Shown in pieces: positions 1-8,940 of a DNA stretch of 42,836 nucleotides. Every line of letters begins with the position of its first letter. Within the stretch, counting starts at the first letter, position 1. The stretch is taken from positions 1-42,836 of the IMG/VR virus record IMGVR_UViG_3300032116_000436; one strand, given 5' to 3'. The DNA is from a virus. The notes under the pieces were generated by a model. That model did not search any database and was not told the DNA's origin. It saw only the letters and a program-made list of their open reading frames with translations. The position numbers were made by a program, and so were the translations under genes.

Positions 1-615
1 ATCTGGCTAGGCGAGTATCAGAGGAACAGCGAGGCCCGCGTCTTTCGGAACTGGCGCATTGATCGCCTGGACGTTCCATCGGACGCAAGGCCCTACTTCG
101 GAGCGGATTGGGGCTTTGCCATTGATCCGACCGTCCTGGTTCGTGCCTACCTGTGGGATCGAACGCTCTACATTGATGCAGAGGCGCACAAGATCGGTTG
201 CGAGATCGACCGGACGCCGCAGCTATTCGACCAGATCAGCGGTTCAAGGGAGTGGCCGATCACCGCTGACAGTTCTCGACCTGAAACCATCTCATTCATG
301 CGGCGGGCTGGCTTCAACATCCATGGGGCTGAGAAAGGCCCGAACAGCGTCAAGGATGGCGTTGAGTTCCTGAAGAGCGTGGACATCGTGGTGCATCCCA
401 AGTGCACCCACCTGATCGATGAACTGACGCTCTACTCGTGGAAGACCGACAAGCTGACCAACGAGATACTTCCCGTTCTGGAAGACAAGAAGAACCACGT
501 CATCGACGCGCTGCGATACGCCCTTGAAGCGACACGCAAGGCCGTCCCCAAGCTCGATGAAGTCGAGTTCTACGCAGGCCCGCCCCAGCATTCGGGCGGA
601 TGGCTGGGAGTGTAA
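1..615 (+). CDS. terL: Terminase large subunit, C-terminal part (left copy, cut by window edge)
   Basis: The frame is open from base 1 and matches residues 203-406 of the complete terminase at 40928-42148, so the window cuts into the gene. This part is the RNase H-like nuclease domain that cuts concatemeric DNA during headful packaging. Its acidic residues lie in GADWG, TADSS and HVIDALRYAL, as in the PBSX/Terminase_3C type. It differs from the right-hand copy at about 39 bases but only two residues (F/H and G/V near the C-terminus), so both copies look functional. The next gene starts 3 bases after the stop. Confidence 0.93.
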   Translation: MWLGEYQRNSEARVFRNWRIDRLDVPSDARPYFGADWGFAIDPTVLVRAYLWDRTLYIDAEAHKIGCEIDRTPQLFDQISGSREWPITADSSRPETISFMRRAGFNIHGAEKGPNSVKDGVEFLKSVDIVVHPKCTHLIDELTLYSWKTDKLTNEILPVLEDKKNHVIDALRYALEATRKAVPKLDEVEFYAGPPQHSGGWLGV

Positions 616-618
616 GAT

Positions 619-993
619 ATGGCAAATGGATTTGAGATCATCCAGCACGGTGAATCGCTGGTCACAAGGGCGATCCGATCGGCTGCCAACACGACCGGCG
701 TTGTCGTGAAAGCGACGCCGGGGCGGCTTTACGGTGGGCTTATCACCAACTACGCCGCATCCGGGCGCTTCATTAAGATTTATGACAAGGCGACGGCCCC
801 GACATCATCTGACATTCCGCTTTTCACAATGTTTGCTGGCGCAACTGGCACCACCCCCATTGTTAGCACTCCTCTCGTTTACGGCATTCCGTTTTCCAAC
901 GGCATTTCCTACCGCATCACAACGGGGCAGGCTGAAAGCGACGACACCGCACCGGCTGCCGGTGATGTGAACGGATATTTGGTCTTCACATGA
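619..993 (+). CDS. Conserved small protein between terL and portal (left copy)
   Basis: 124 aa of unknown function. It is rich in Gly, Thr, Ala and Ile with no signal or membrane segment, and the pattern suggests a compact beta-rich protein. Its place between terL and the portal, and the strong protein conservation between the two copies in this window (only S13T, K57M, T79A and D108N despite many silent changes), argue for a virion or packaging role. The start has GGGAG upstream, and the gene overlaps the portal start by 4 bases (ATGA). P22 has no gene at this place. Confidence 0.85.
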   Translation: MANGFEIIQHGESLVTRAIRSAANTTGVVVKATPGRLYGGLITNYAASGRFIKIYDKATAPTSSDIPLFTMFAGATGTTPIVSTPLVYGIPFSNGISYRITTGQAESDDTAPAAGDVNGYLVFT

Positions 994-2978
994 TCGAACC
1001 TGACGGAATGGAGAAGGGCGGCAAGAAGCCCGAGCACCGTCAGGTCATGGAACGCTTCAACCTCGCGTGGGAAGCCGACCGCGACAACCGTGACGATGCG
1101 CTGTCCGATCTGAAGTTCGTCGCTGGCGATCAGTGGCCGCCGGACGTTCGCAGGCAGCGTGAAGCGCAGGGCCGTCCGTGCATCACGGTCAACCGGATGC
1201 CGCAGTTCATCCGTCAGGTGACGGGCGACATGCGGCAGTCTCGTCCTGCGATCAAGGTGTCTCCCGTCGATGATCAGGGCGACCCCGAGATTGCGCGGAT
1301 GTATAATGGCATCGTTCGCCAGATCGAACGCATTTCAAAGGCCGATATGGTCTATACGATGGCGTTCCAGGCTGCGGTGGCCTGTGGCGTTGGTCACTTC
1401 CGCGTCGGGACCGAGTATTGCAAGGACAGCGTAACCGAGCAGGACATCATCATCCGGGCCATTCAGAACCCGCTTGGTGTGTTCTGGGATCCGAATGCAA
1501 AGGAGATCGACCGCTCGGACGCTGATTATTGCTTCGTGGTCGATGGCATCACGGAAGAGGCGTTCAAGAAGAAGTATCCCAAGGCCATTCTGTCTCCTGT
1601 CGATCCGGTTGACGCCAGTCAGGACACGTTCCTGTTCTGGCGCGATGATTCCATGATGCGGATCGCGGAGTACTGGTACAAGAAGCCGAAGAAATACACG
1701 CTCGCTCTCATGGAAGACGGCAAGACCGTCAACCTGTCGGACTTCAAGCCTGAGCTTCAGCCGTTCCTTCCCGTTGCAAGGGATCAGAATGGCGAGCCGA
1801 TCCAGCGTGAGGTGGACGGGTTTGAGGTCGAGATGGTCATCGTCTCGGGTTCGGAGGTCCTTGAAGGCCCTTACAAGTTCCCGGTCGCTCATATCCCGAT
1901 CATTCCGGTGATTGGCGAGGAAACCGTCATCGGGACGCAGGCTGTCCGCTCTGGCCTCATTCGTCATGCGAAGGACCCGCAGAGGCTCTACAACTACTGG
2001 CGCTCCTCGGCTGCCGAGTTGATTGCCCTCGCTCCCAAAGCGCCGTTCATGCTCACGCCCGAGCAGATCAAGAACCACCGTGCGATGTGGGATCGTGCGA
2101 ACGTCTCGCCGCTTCCGTACCTGCTCTACAGCCCCGACCCGCAAGCTCCTGGCGCTCCGCAGCGCATCGCCGCGCCGCAGCCTCCGAATGCTCTCTGGCA
2201 GGAAGCCCAGATCGCAGCCGATGACATGAAGGGCACGACAGGCATTTACGATGCTGGCTTGGGTGCGAAGTCGAATGAAACCTCTGGCAAGGCCATCCTC
2301 GCCCGTCAGCGGGAAGGGGACACGTCCACCTACCACTTCTTCGACAACCTCGCCTACGCCATCCGCAGGGCCGGCGAGATCGTCTGTGCGCTGATCCCGA
2401 AGATCTATGACACCGAGCGCGTTGTTCGTCTTCTGAATGAGGATGGCTCCGAAGCCTGGGTGAAGGTCAACCAGACAACGATTGCCGAGAATGGCGAGCC
2501 GATGACGATCAACGATCTGTCGGTCGGCAAGTACGATGTCACGGTCTCGACCGGACCGAGCTACAACACGCAGCGCATCGAAGCCGCCAACGCCATGGTT
2601 GAGTTCGCTCGTGCCTATCCGAACGCTGCCCCGGCGATGCTCGACAAGATCGCGAAGATGATGGACTGGCCGGAACACGAGGTCATCGCGGCCCGCCTGA
2701 AGGCCATGCTGCCGCCACCGCTTCAGCAGTTGTTCGACATGATCGATGAGACCGGCGGCGACACCGAGAAGATGGCGCAGGCACAACAGGCCATGCAGCA
2801 ACAGCAGCAGCCTAACCCGATGGCCGAGCTTGAGGCCCGCGAGAAGGCGGCAAAGATCGAAAACACCATGGCGAAGACGGAAGGCGAGAAGGCCAAGACC
2901 GCACAGGCCATGCAGAACCTCATGGCCCCTCCGGTCATCATGGACCCTGAGATCGCGATTCAGCCCGCGCAAGGCTGA
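990..2978 (+). CDS. Portal protein, P22 gp1-like
   Basis: 662 aa, close to the length of P22 gp1 (725 aa). Portals form the dodecameric ring at the head vertex through which DNA is packed and ejected. The N-terminal stretch (DLKFVAGDQWPPDVRRQR, then RPCITVNRMPQFIRQVTGD) is typical of the P22-type family. The C-terminal 100 residues are Gln- and Lys/Glu-rich (KMAQAQQAMQQQQQ) and predicted helical, fitting the barrel or tail end. The start overlaps the preceding stop; an internal Met at residue 7 is possible. A strong terminator follows. Confidence 0.95.
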   Translation: MIEPDGMEKGGKKPEHRQVMERFNLAWEADRDNRDDALSDLKFVAGDQWPPDVRRQREAQGRPCITVNRMPQFIRQVTGDMRQSRPAIKVSPVDDQGDPEIARMYNGIVRQIERISKADMVYTMAFQAAVACGVGHFRVGTEYCKDSVTEQDIIIRAIQNPLGVFWDPNAKEIDRSDADYCFVVDGITEEAFKKKYPKAILSPVDPVDASQDTFLFWRDDSMMRIAEYWYKKPKKYTLALMEDGKTVNLSDFKPELQPFLPVARDQNGEPIQREVDGFEVEMVIVSGSEVLEGPYKFPVAHIPIIPVIGEETVIGTQAVRSGLIRHAKDPQRLYNYWRSSAAELIALAPKAPFMLTPEQIKNHRAMWDRANVSPLPYLLYSPDPQAPGAPQRIAAPQPPNALWQEAQIAADDMKGTTGIYDAGLGAKSNETSGKAILARQREGDTSTYHFFDNLAYAIRRAGEIVCALIPKIYDTERVVRLLNEDGSEAWVKVNQTTIAENGEPMTINDLSVGKYDVTVSTGPSYNTQRIEAANAMVEFARAYPNAAPAMLDKIAKMMDWPEHEVIAARLKAMLPPPLQQLFDMIDETGGDTEKMAQAQQAMQQQQQPNPMAELEAREKAAKIENTMAKTEGEKAKTAQAMQNLMAPPVIMDPEIAIQPAQG

Positions 2979-3003
2979 CAGTCCCGGCTGAACCGGGTCA
3001 GAG

Positions 3004-3027
3004 GCCGTCCTTCGGGGCGGCTTTTTT
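3004..3027 (+). terminator. Rho-independent terminator after portal
   Basis: A 7-bp G/C-rich stem (3004-3010 with 3015-3021) closed by a TTCG tetraloop and followed by six T residues. It lies between portal and scaffold inside what must be one late operon, so it should be read through or attenuate, which fits a late antitermination system. Confidence 0.85.
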
Positions 3028-3039
3028 CATGTGAGAACC

Positions 3040-3822
3040 ATGGAAGAGCAGACCACGCAGCCGGTTGACGTTGAGCCGGTAGCCGTCCCTCAGGCTGAAA
3101 CTGAGGCCCCGGTCGAGACCACCGAAAAGGTCGAAGCTCCTGAAACAGAAGCCACTACGGAAACCCCGGAACCGGCAGAAGAGAAGCAGGAGAAGCCGAA
3201 ATCCCGCGCTCAACAGCGTGTGGAAGAGGCCCTTGCCGCGAAGAAGGAAGCCGAACGCCGCGCCGCAGCACTAGAGGCGCGTCTGAAGGTCCTTGAGGCG
3301 CAGCAAGCCCCGAACCCCGATTCCTACGACGATCCCACGAAGTTCCAGGCCGACCTGACCAGCCACGCAGTCAAGCAGGCGCGGGCCGATGAACTGAAGG
3401 AAGAGGCGCAGGAAGCCCGCAAGAGCGCCGAAGAGGCGCGTCATTCCGCATGGCGTGAGAAGGTCGAGACCGTCAAGGATCGGTTCCCCGACTTCGACAT
3501 CATCGCGCACAACCCGCAACTGCCCGTCTCGGAGACGATGGCGGACGTTATCTCAGAGCACGATAACGGCCCGGCCATCCTCTACTACCTCGGCAAGAAT
3601 CCCGAGGAAGCACGGCGCATCGCGTCACTCCCGCCAGCCCGTCAGGGTCTGGAACTCGGCCGCATCGAAGCGAAGGTTTCGATCCCGCCGCCCAAGCGAA
3701 CATCAACGGCACCGCCGCCCGCGCCGAAACTGGCCGGGGGTGGGTCGCCTTCCACGACACCAGCACCCGACAACATGAGCATGGACGCCTTTGCAGCATG
3801 GCTGCTGAAGGACGCCAGCTAA
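3040..3822 (+). CDS. Scaffolding protein
   Basis: 260 aa, acidic, Pro/Glu/Thr-rich in the first 55 residues, then a long charged coiled-coil region (EALAAKKEAERRAAALEARL), then a conserved block (PQLPVSETMADVISEHDNG, ILYYLGKNPEEARRIASLPP) found in scaffolds of P22-like phages. It directs coat assembly and leaves the prohead. Position between portal and coat is the P22 order. The ATG at 3040 is chosen; an in-frame GTG at 3031 would add three residues. Confidence 0.85.
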   Translation: MEEQTTQPVDVEPVAVPQAETEAPVETTEKVEAPETEATTETPEPAEEKQEKPKSRAQQRVEEALAAKKEAERRAAALEARLKVLEAQQAPNPDSYDDPTKFQADLTSHAVKQARADELKEEAQEARKSAEEARHSAWREKVETVKDRFPDFDIIAHNPQLPVSETMADVISEHDNGPAILYYLGKNPEEARRIASLPPARQGLELGRIEAKVSIPPPKRTSTAPPPAPKLAGGGSPSTTPAPDNMSMDAFAAWLLKDAS

Positions 3823-3851
3823 TGCGGGTGCCTGCCTAAGGGCTCCCCGAA

Positions 3852-5099
3852 ATGTCCAATTCCCAGCTTACGGCTGACATCATCGCGAAAGCGGCGGTGG
3901 CAGTTCTCGACAACAACCTCATTTTTGCGGACAAGGTGTTCCGTGGCTATGAGGAAGACTTCAACATGTCTCCGAACGGCTACACCGTTGGCGACACCAT
4001 CTCGATTCGCAAGCCGGCTGACTACACCGTTCGTGACGGTGCCGTTGCCTCGGCTCAGGACGTGGTGGAAGGCAAGACGACCATCCAGGTCAACAAGCGC
4101 AAGGGCGTGGACTTCAAGTTCACCTCGCAGGAACTGTCCCTGAACATCAAGGACCTGACCGAGCGCGCCATCAAGCCGGCTATGGTCCAGCTTGCCAACC
4201 AGATCGACAGCGATGTTGCGGCTCTCGCAAAGGACATCCCGTCGTGGGTTGGCACTGCCGGCCAGACCATCAATTCCTACGCTGACTTCGCTCTTGGCCC
4301 CCAGCGCCTTGACGAATATGCGGTGGGTTCTGAGGGTCGCATGGCTGCCCTTGCTCCCTCCGATCATTGGGGCCTGCTTGGCTCCCAGACCGCCCTGTAC
4401 ATGCAGGACGTTGCCAAGGGTGCCTATCGCAAGGGCTCGCTCGGCATGATCGGTGGCGTTGACACCCACATGAGCCAGAACGTGCAGTCCCTGACCATGG
4501 GCTCGCGCACCGGCTCCCCGCTGATCGACCTGTCCATCACCGCCTCGACCGTTTCGTATGCGTCGGTCAAGGACACCATGGTGCAGACGATCCACATCGA
4601 CACCCTCGGCGGCGCGACCGACACGATCAAGGCTGGTGAGGTCTTCACCATCGATGGCGTGTGGGCCGTCAACCCGGTCACGAAGGCTCGCCTTCCGTTC
4701 CTGAAGCAGTTCGTCGTTGTTTCCGACGCGACTGCGGTGGGTTCGGAGACGGATCTTGAGATCTATCCGGCCATGATCTGGACGGGTGCCTTCAAGAACG
4801 TCGACATCACGGCTGTTACGGACCTGAACAACCAGGCCGTGACGTTCTTCGGTACGGCTTCGACCCCGTATCGCCAGAACCTTGTGTTCCAGAAGAACGC
4901 CTTCGCTCTGGTCACGGTCCCGCTTGTCTCGCCTCCGGGCGCAACCCAGGTGGGTCGCCAGACCTACAAGGGCACGTCGGTTCGTGTGATCCCCGTCTAT
5001 GACGGCATCAACGACCATTCGATGTGGCGTCTCGACATCCTTTATGGCGTCAAGACCATCGACCCGCGCCTCGCGACCCGCATCAGCGGTTCGACCTGA
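3852..5099 (+). CDS. Major capsid (coat) protein, P22 gp5-like
   Basis: 415 aa, near the 430 aa of P22 coat. The N-terminal pattern (VLDNNLIFADKVFRGYEEDF, GDTISIRKP, then VNKRKGVDFKFTSQELSL) is typical of the P22 coat family, an HK97-fold shell protein. It is preceded by scaffold and followed by a hairpin and a small head protein. Confidence 0.95.
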   Translation: MSNSQLTADIIAKAAVAVLDNNLIFADKVFRGYEEDFNMSPNGYTVGDTISIRKPADYTVRDGAVASAQDVVEGKTTIQVNKRKGVDFKFTSQELSLNIKDLTERAIKPAMVQLANQIDSDVAALAKDIPSWVGTAGQTINSYADFALGPQRLDEYAVGSEGRMAALAPSDHWGLLGSQTALYMQDVAKGAYRKGSLGMIGGVDTHMSQNVQSLTMGSRTGSPLIDLSITASTVSYASVKDTMVQTIHIDTLGGATDTIKAGEVFTIDGVWAVNPVTKARLPFLKQFVVVSDATAVGSETDLEIYPAMIWTGAFKNVDITAVTDLNNQAVTFFGTASTPYRQNLVFQKNAFALVTVPLVSPPGATQVGRQTYKGTSVRVIPVYDGINDHSMWRLDILYGVKTIDPRLATRISGST

Positions 5100-5105
5100 T
5101 CCCAT

Positions 5106-5138
5106 GGGGGCGGCTAACCACCGCCCCCTTCCTCTTTT
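5106..5138 (+). terminator. Terminator-like hairpin after coat gene
   Basis: A perfect 8-bp stem (5106-5113 with 5121-5128, GGGGGCGG/CCGCCCCC) with a 7-base loop and a pyrimidine-rich tail ending in four T. The interrupted T tract suggests partial termination or 3'-end protection rather than a full stop, as expected between an abundant coat gene and the next head gene. Confidence 0.65.
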
Positions 5139-5154
5139 CTGAAAGGACAGTCCA

Positions 5155-5412
5155 ATGGCTGTGAAGGAACTCTCGGACGGCGGTGGAGACGGCGCGCGTC
5201 TTGGTCAGTCGGCCACCGACAAGATTGGTTTCTATGGTGCGACCCCGATCGTGCAGCGCTCCGGTGCTGCTCAGGCTGCGGTTGCTGCCACGGCTGCCAC
5301 TGCATCGACCCCCTACGGCTACTCTGAGGCTCAGGCCAACGCCATCGTGACGCTGGTGAACGAGCTTCGCGCCGCCATGGTCGCTGCCGGCCTCATCAAG
5401 GGTTCGGCGTAA
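5155..5412 (+). CDS. Small head protein, decoration/head-fibre-like
   Basis: 85 aa. It contains a segment of the form ATDKIGFYGATPIVQRSG followed by an Ala-rich linker and a C-terminal helix (ANAIVTLVNELRAAMVAAGLIKG). Small proteins with this build often sit directly after coat genes and are annotated as head fibre or decoration proteins. A good AAAGGA site precedes the ATG. The virion role is inferred from position and family pattern. Confidence 0.85.
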   Translation: MAVKELSDGGGDGARLGQSATDKIGFYGATPIVQRSGAAQAAVAATAATASTPYGYSEAQANAIVTLVNELRAAMVAAGLIKGSA

Positions 5413-5419
5413 CAAGACC

Positions 5420-5443
5420 GGGGGAGGGGTTCGCCTCTCCCCC
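5420..5443 (+). terminator. UUCG-capped hairpin between head genes
   Basis: A 10-bp stem with one G-T pair (5420-5429 with 5434-5443) closed by TTCG. No T tract follows, so it may be a processing or stability hairpin rather than an intrinsic terminator. It resembles the hairpin after the portal gene in loop and strength. Confidence 0.55.
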
Positions 5444-5460
5444 ATTCATTTGAGGTTCCC

Positions 5461-5877
5461 ATGGCGACAGCACACGACATCATCGTTGACGCCCGCGCCA
5501 TGCTCGGGATCGACGAGGCCGAAGAGCCGCTTCAGGACTACGAAGCGCAGCGCGGCCTGACAGCACTGAACAACATGCTTCAGCAGTGGGTGCTGGAAAA
5601 GACCATCATGGCCGCCCCCACGCTCGATAGCCTCACCGAGACGGTATCGGTGGACACCTACGGGCTTTCGTCCATTGCGGATGAGGGGAACGAGGCGTTC
5701 ACGGCCTGTCTCGCTGTCCGCCTTGCCCCCCGCTATGGCAAGCAGCCGGACGCGGTGACGGTGAACCTCTGCAACAACGGGAAAGAGGCAATCCAGAACG
5801 CCTCCTTTGATCCCGACAGCGTGAACGCGGACAATGACATTCCGGTCATGCCGTCGCAGCGGCTGGTGGACTACTAG
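5461..5877 (+). CDS. Head-completion (tail accessory) protein, P22 gp4-like
   Basis: 138 aa. The opening (TAHDIIVDARAMLGI, then QRGLTALNNMLQQW) is the mark of the P22 gp4 family, which binds the portal ring after packaging and forms the adaptor for gp10. In P22, gp4 also has muramidase activity; no catalytic residue can be confirmed here. The stop codon is directly followed by the ATG of the gp10-like gene. Confidence 0.88.
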   Translation: MATAHDIIVDARAMLGIDEAEEPLQDYEAQRGLTALNNMLQQWVLEKTIMAAPTLDSLTETVSVDTYGLSSIADEGNEAFTACLAVRLAPRYGKQPDAVTVNLCNNGKEAIQNASFDPDSVNADNDIPVMPSQRLVDY

Positions 5878-7230
5878 ATGCTTGAAGCGCCGTTTGCCAT
5901 CAAGGCGGGCAAGAGTGCGACAGAGCAGAACACCCGCGAAAACCTGATCAATATGTACGTTGAGAAGGTCCCGCAGGGGCGTGGCGGGCTGGTCCGCATC
6001 GGTCGCCCTGGTGTGCAGAAAAACCATTCGGTGAGTGGAGAAGCGCGCGGCGTCGCCTATCTGAAGGGCGGTGACTATGCTGTCATTGGTGACGGGTTCT
6101 ACCGCCTGACCACGACGGAAAGCATTCGTCTCGGGACGCTTCAGACCGCTAACGGCAAGTGTTCCTTCGGTGAGAACGCCACGCAGATCGGGATTTGCGA
6201 CGGCTTCGGCCTTTATTCATGGGATGGAACGACGTTCTCGCAGACATCGTTGCCGATCACTGCCGCAGGCTCCTTTGCTGCCCTTGACGGCTACGGCGTG
6301 TTCAACGACCGCAATTCGGGACGGTTCTACAGGACCGACCTCAACGACTTCACGACGGTTGGCGTGCTGAATTTCGCCACCGCCGAAAGCCAGCCGGACA
6401 GGCTTGTTCGCGTGTTCACCGATCATCGTCAGATTTGGCTGTTCGGTGAGACCTCCATTGAGGTGTGGGAGAACGTCGGCACGTCCGGGTTTTCGTTTCA
6501 GCGGGTTGGCGGCGTTGCCCTTGAGAGGGGCTGCGGCGGTGCCTACACGGTTGCAGCCGAAGACAACACGGTTTTCTGGCTTGGAAACGATGGAATGGTC
6601 TACCGGGCGGATGGATACCGGCCCGCGCGCATCTCGGATGAGGGTGTTGAGCGCCTGATTGGCGAAGCAAGGCCCTATTCGGACGCTTATGCGTGGGTTT
6701 ACGCCATTCCGGGGCACAAGTTCTATGTTCTGACGTTTCCGGGGCGTCTGACGGTCGCCTATGACATCGCAACGGGTGCGTGGCATCAGGCGAAGACGTG
6801 GGAGTCCGCATCCTGGGACATCGTGGGGCCTCATCGGCTCGGTGCGACTGTGGTTTTGGGCCATGGTGGCGTCTGCCAGCTTGTCCCGACAGCCTATCAG
6901 GACAACGGCGACATTCTCGAGCGTGTGGCAATCGCCCCGCCGATCTATAACAACGGCAAGCGCATTCAGATTGACGCCTACTGGCTCGATTGCGAGACGG
7001 GGATTGTTGATCCGGGTGTTTCGCCCTCTGTCATGCTGTCTCTTGCAAAGGACGGGATGACTTTCGGCAACGTCAGGACGCGGGCCTTGGGTGCTGTGGG
7101 TGATTACAAGCGCCGCGCCGTGTGGCGTAACCTCGGGATTGCCCGTGACTGGACGTTCCGGTTGAGCTTCACCGACAACGCCCCGTTTACAGTCGTTTCA
7201 GGGCGCATGGAAGCGCAGGTGCTGGGGTGA
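5878..7230 (+). CDS. Packaged-DNA stabilization protein, P22 gp10-like
   Basis: 450 aa, near the 472 aa of P22 gp10, the tail-hub protein between gp4 and the tail needle. The N-terminus (NTRENLINMYVEKVPQGRGG, then RIGRPGVQKN) and repeated beta-propeller-like segments (YAVIGDGFYRL, VFTDHRQIWLFGETSIEVWE) fit the family. It directly follows the gp4-like gene. No recognisable gp26 tail needle follows. Confidence 0.88.
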   Translation: MLEAPFAIKAGKSATEQNTRENLINMYVEKVPQGRGGLVRIGRPGVQKNHSVSGEARGVAYLKGGDYAVIGDGFYRLTTTESIRLGTLQTANGKCSFGENATQIGICDGFGLYSWDGTTFSQTSLPITAAGSFAALDGYGVFNDRNSGRFYRTDLNDFTTVGVLNFATAESQPDRLVRVFTDHRQIWLFGETSIEVWENVGTSGFSFQRVGGVALERGCGGAYTVAAEDNTVFWLGNDGMVYRADGYRPARISDEGVERLIGEARPYSDAYAWVYAIPGHKFYVLTFPGRLTVAYDIATGAWHQAKTWESASWDIVGPHRLGATVVLGHGGVCQLVPTAYQDNGDILERVAIAPPIYNNGKRIQIDAYWLDCETGIVDPGVSPSVMLSLAKDGMTFGNVRTRALGAVGDYKRRAVWRNLGIARDWTFRLSFTDNAPFTVVSGRMEAQVLG

Positions 7231-7652
7231 GCGCCGCCCCGCAGAACATTCAGTTTGTGGATGACAGGCGGTTCCTGACGAGAGAGGCAAGGGCATACCT
7301 CGCAAGGATCACGGAACGGAGCGTTGAGCAGCTTATAGCTGGTCAAATCCTGACCTTGAGCGCGGTTGCCTACGCATCGTTCTCGTTCAATCAGGCGGGT
7401 GAGGTGACGGCGGCGACAGCAGCCAATCCGACCGGAACTGATGCCCAGGTTGTTGTCTATGTGGTGCCGAACGGCGAAAGCCCTGCGGCTCAATACATCG
7501 TGGTTTCGTTTCAGGACGTGCCGGCGCTGTCGAGTGTTTCACTCACGGGATTGGTCAATCAGGCCATCCCTCCGGGGGCGTCGATCTACGCATATGCCAG
7601 CGTTGCCGATACGGTGACGCTCACGGTTTCGGGTGTTCGCAGGGCTCAATGA
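7227..7652 (+). CDS. Hypothetical tail/connector protein
   Basis: 141 aa, GTG start overlapping the gp10-like stop by 4 bases. The sequence is rich in Val, Ala, Thr and Ser with alternating hydrophobic residues (AQVVVYVVPNGESPAAQYIVVSFQ is one such region), suggesting a beta-sandwich. No known motif. Its place after gp10 and coupling to the next gene suggest a connector or tail role. Confidence 0.8.
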   Translation: MSAAPQNIQFVDDRRFLTREARAYLARITERSVEQLIAGQILTLSAVAYASFSFNQAGEVTAATAANPTGTDAQVVVYVVPNGESPAAQYIVVSFQDVPALSSVSLTGLVNQAIPPGASIYAYASVADTVTLTVSGVRRAQ

Positions 7653-8065
7653 TCCGTCAGGCTCGTCTTTCCGACATCCCCAGGATTGTCGAGATGGGCG
7701 CGAAGTTCCACGCCATGTCTGACTATACGTTCGTTCCCTACGATCCGCAGGCTTGTGCAGCGTTTCTAGAGGGTACGATCAGCAACCCGGACGGGATCGT
7801 TCTCTGCCATGAACGGGGGATGATCGGCGGGGCTCTGGTGCCTCTCTACTTCAACCCGGCTCACAAGGTCGCGGTGGAGACGTTCTGGTGGGCGGATGCC
7901 GATGGCATGGCCCTTCTGGATCATTTCGAATGGTGGGCAGAGGCGCGCGGCGCTTCGGCGGTCACTCTCTCATGTCTTGGTGGAAAGCGCGACAAGGCCC
8001 TTGGCCGGGTCTTTGAGCGGCGCGGCTATTCCAAGGCGGAAACCTCTTACATGAGGGCTATCTAA
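7649..8065 (+). CDS. GNAT-family N-acetyltransferase-like protein
   Basis: 138 aa. The N-terminal helix RQARLSDIPRIVEMG and the central beta-strand then EWWAEARGASAVTLSCL are typical of the GCN5-related fold, and the C-terminal RVFERRGYSKAETSYMRAI is the usual GNAT ending. The acetyl-CoA loop is not clearly conserved, so activity is uncertain. GNAT-like genes are found between connector and ejection genes of several podoviruses. It overlaps both neighbours by 1-4 bases, so it is expressed with the late genes. Confidence 0.78.
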   Translation: MIRQARLSDIPRIVEMGAKFHAMSDYTFVPYDPQACAAFLEGTISNPDGIVLCHERGMIGGALVPLYFNPAHKVAVETFWWADADGMALLDHFEWWAEARGASAVTLSCLGGKRDKALGRVFERRGYSKAETSYMRAI

Positions 8066-8940
8066 TGGCGGCAATATCAGGGCTGATCGCGGCTGGCGTC
8101 GGTGCTGCCGGCGCTATCGGCGGCGCGGCTCTATCGTCCTCGGCTGCAAAGAGCGCGGCTAACACCCAGGCTGCGGCACAGGCACAGGCGACGCAATTCC
8201 AGAGGGATGCGCTTCAGCAGACCCGCGTTGACAACGCACCGTGGATGTATGCCGGGCAGACCGCGCTTTATGGTCTAATGGATGGTCTAGGTCTGTCGCG
8301 TCCGCAGAACCCGGTATTCTACGATCCCAACTCCGGGCCTGTCGGTTCGCAGTACGCCCAGGGCTCCAATCAGAACGCCATGAACGATGGCCGTTTCCAG
8401 ACGGGCGGGATTGCCAATTCCCCCGCCGGTCAAACGTCGAATGCCACCTCGGCTTGGGGCGGGCAGATGACGCAGGGTGTCGGGTTCCAGCAGACGCCCG
8501 GCTATCAGTTCCAGGTTCAGCAGGCGAACGATGCGGTCCAGAACCGGCTTGCGGCTCTCGGCATGGCGGGTTCCGGCGACGCCATGAAGGCGCTTGCGAC
8601 CACCACCAGCGGCCTCGCCAATCAGGAATATGGAAACTACCTGAACCGCCTCGCATCAATGGCGGGCATGGGCCAGACGCAGACCTCGCAGAATAACGCG
8701 GCTGCAATGGGCGCGGCGGGGAATATGTCGAACATCGCGATGCAGGGCGGCAATCAGCAGGCGTCCAGCATCATGCAGGGGGCTAATTCGTGGAACACCG
8801 CGCTTGGCTACCTGACCAATCCGAACGGCCCGGTGATGAACGCCTTTAGCTCTCAGAATTGGGGCCAGCAGCCGCAGTTCTCCGGCTTCTCGGGGAATAA
8901 CGGCTATTCGTCGGGCATCATGTCGGGGCTGTCTCTATGA
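8065..8940 (+). CDS. Predicted ejection protein, P22 gp7/gp20 position
   Basis: 291 aa. It begins with a hydrophobic Gly/Ala segment (GLIAAGVGAAGAIGGAAL), then an Ala/Gln-rich helix and a conserved-looking DNAPWMYAGQTALYGLMDGLG segment, followed by Gln/Asn/Gly-rich low-complexity sequence. Podovirus proteins of this composition are internal virion proteins ejected into the host envelope with the DNA. No enzyme motif is seen. The start shares one base with the preceding stop (TAATG). Confidence 0.75.
   Translation: MAAISGLIAAGVGAAGAIGGAALSSSAAKSAANTQAAAQAQATQFQRDALQQTRVDNAPWMYAGQTALYGLMDGLGLSRPQNPVFYDPNSGPVGSQYAQGSNQNAMNDGRFQTGGIANSPAGQTSNATSAWGGQMTQGVGFQQTPGYQFQVQQANDAVQNRLAALGMAGSGDAMKALATTTSGLANQEYGNYLNRLASMAGMGQTQTSQNNAAAMGAAGNMSNIAMQGGNQQASSIMQGANSWNTALGYLTNPNGPVMNAFSSQNWGQQPQFSGFSGNNGYSSGIMSGLSL

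Larger units (their letters stand above)
1..1303. repeat. Left member of a diverged 1303-bp direct duplication
   Basis: Bases 1-1303 align to 41534-42836 at a constant offset of 41533 with no insertion or deletion. I count about 92 substitutions (about 93% identity) spread evenly and mostly at third codon positions, with seven amino-acid changes in total. This is not a redundant terminus of a single phage, which would be identical. It is homologous sequence of two related phages in one contig. Confidence 0.95.

Noticed and set aside
1335-2972. A 545-aa open frame on the minus strand opposite the portal gene
   Set aside because: It lies wholly inside a clear portal gene, is Arg/Leu/His-rich as expected of an antisense frame in G/C-rich DNA, and has no domain pattern.
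3819-5105. A 428-aa minus-strand open frame opposite the coat gene
   Set aside because: Shadow of the coat protein gene; no ribosome site and unnatural composition.
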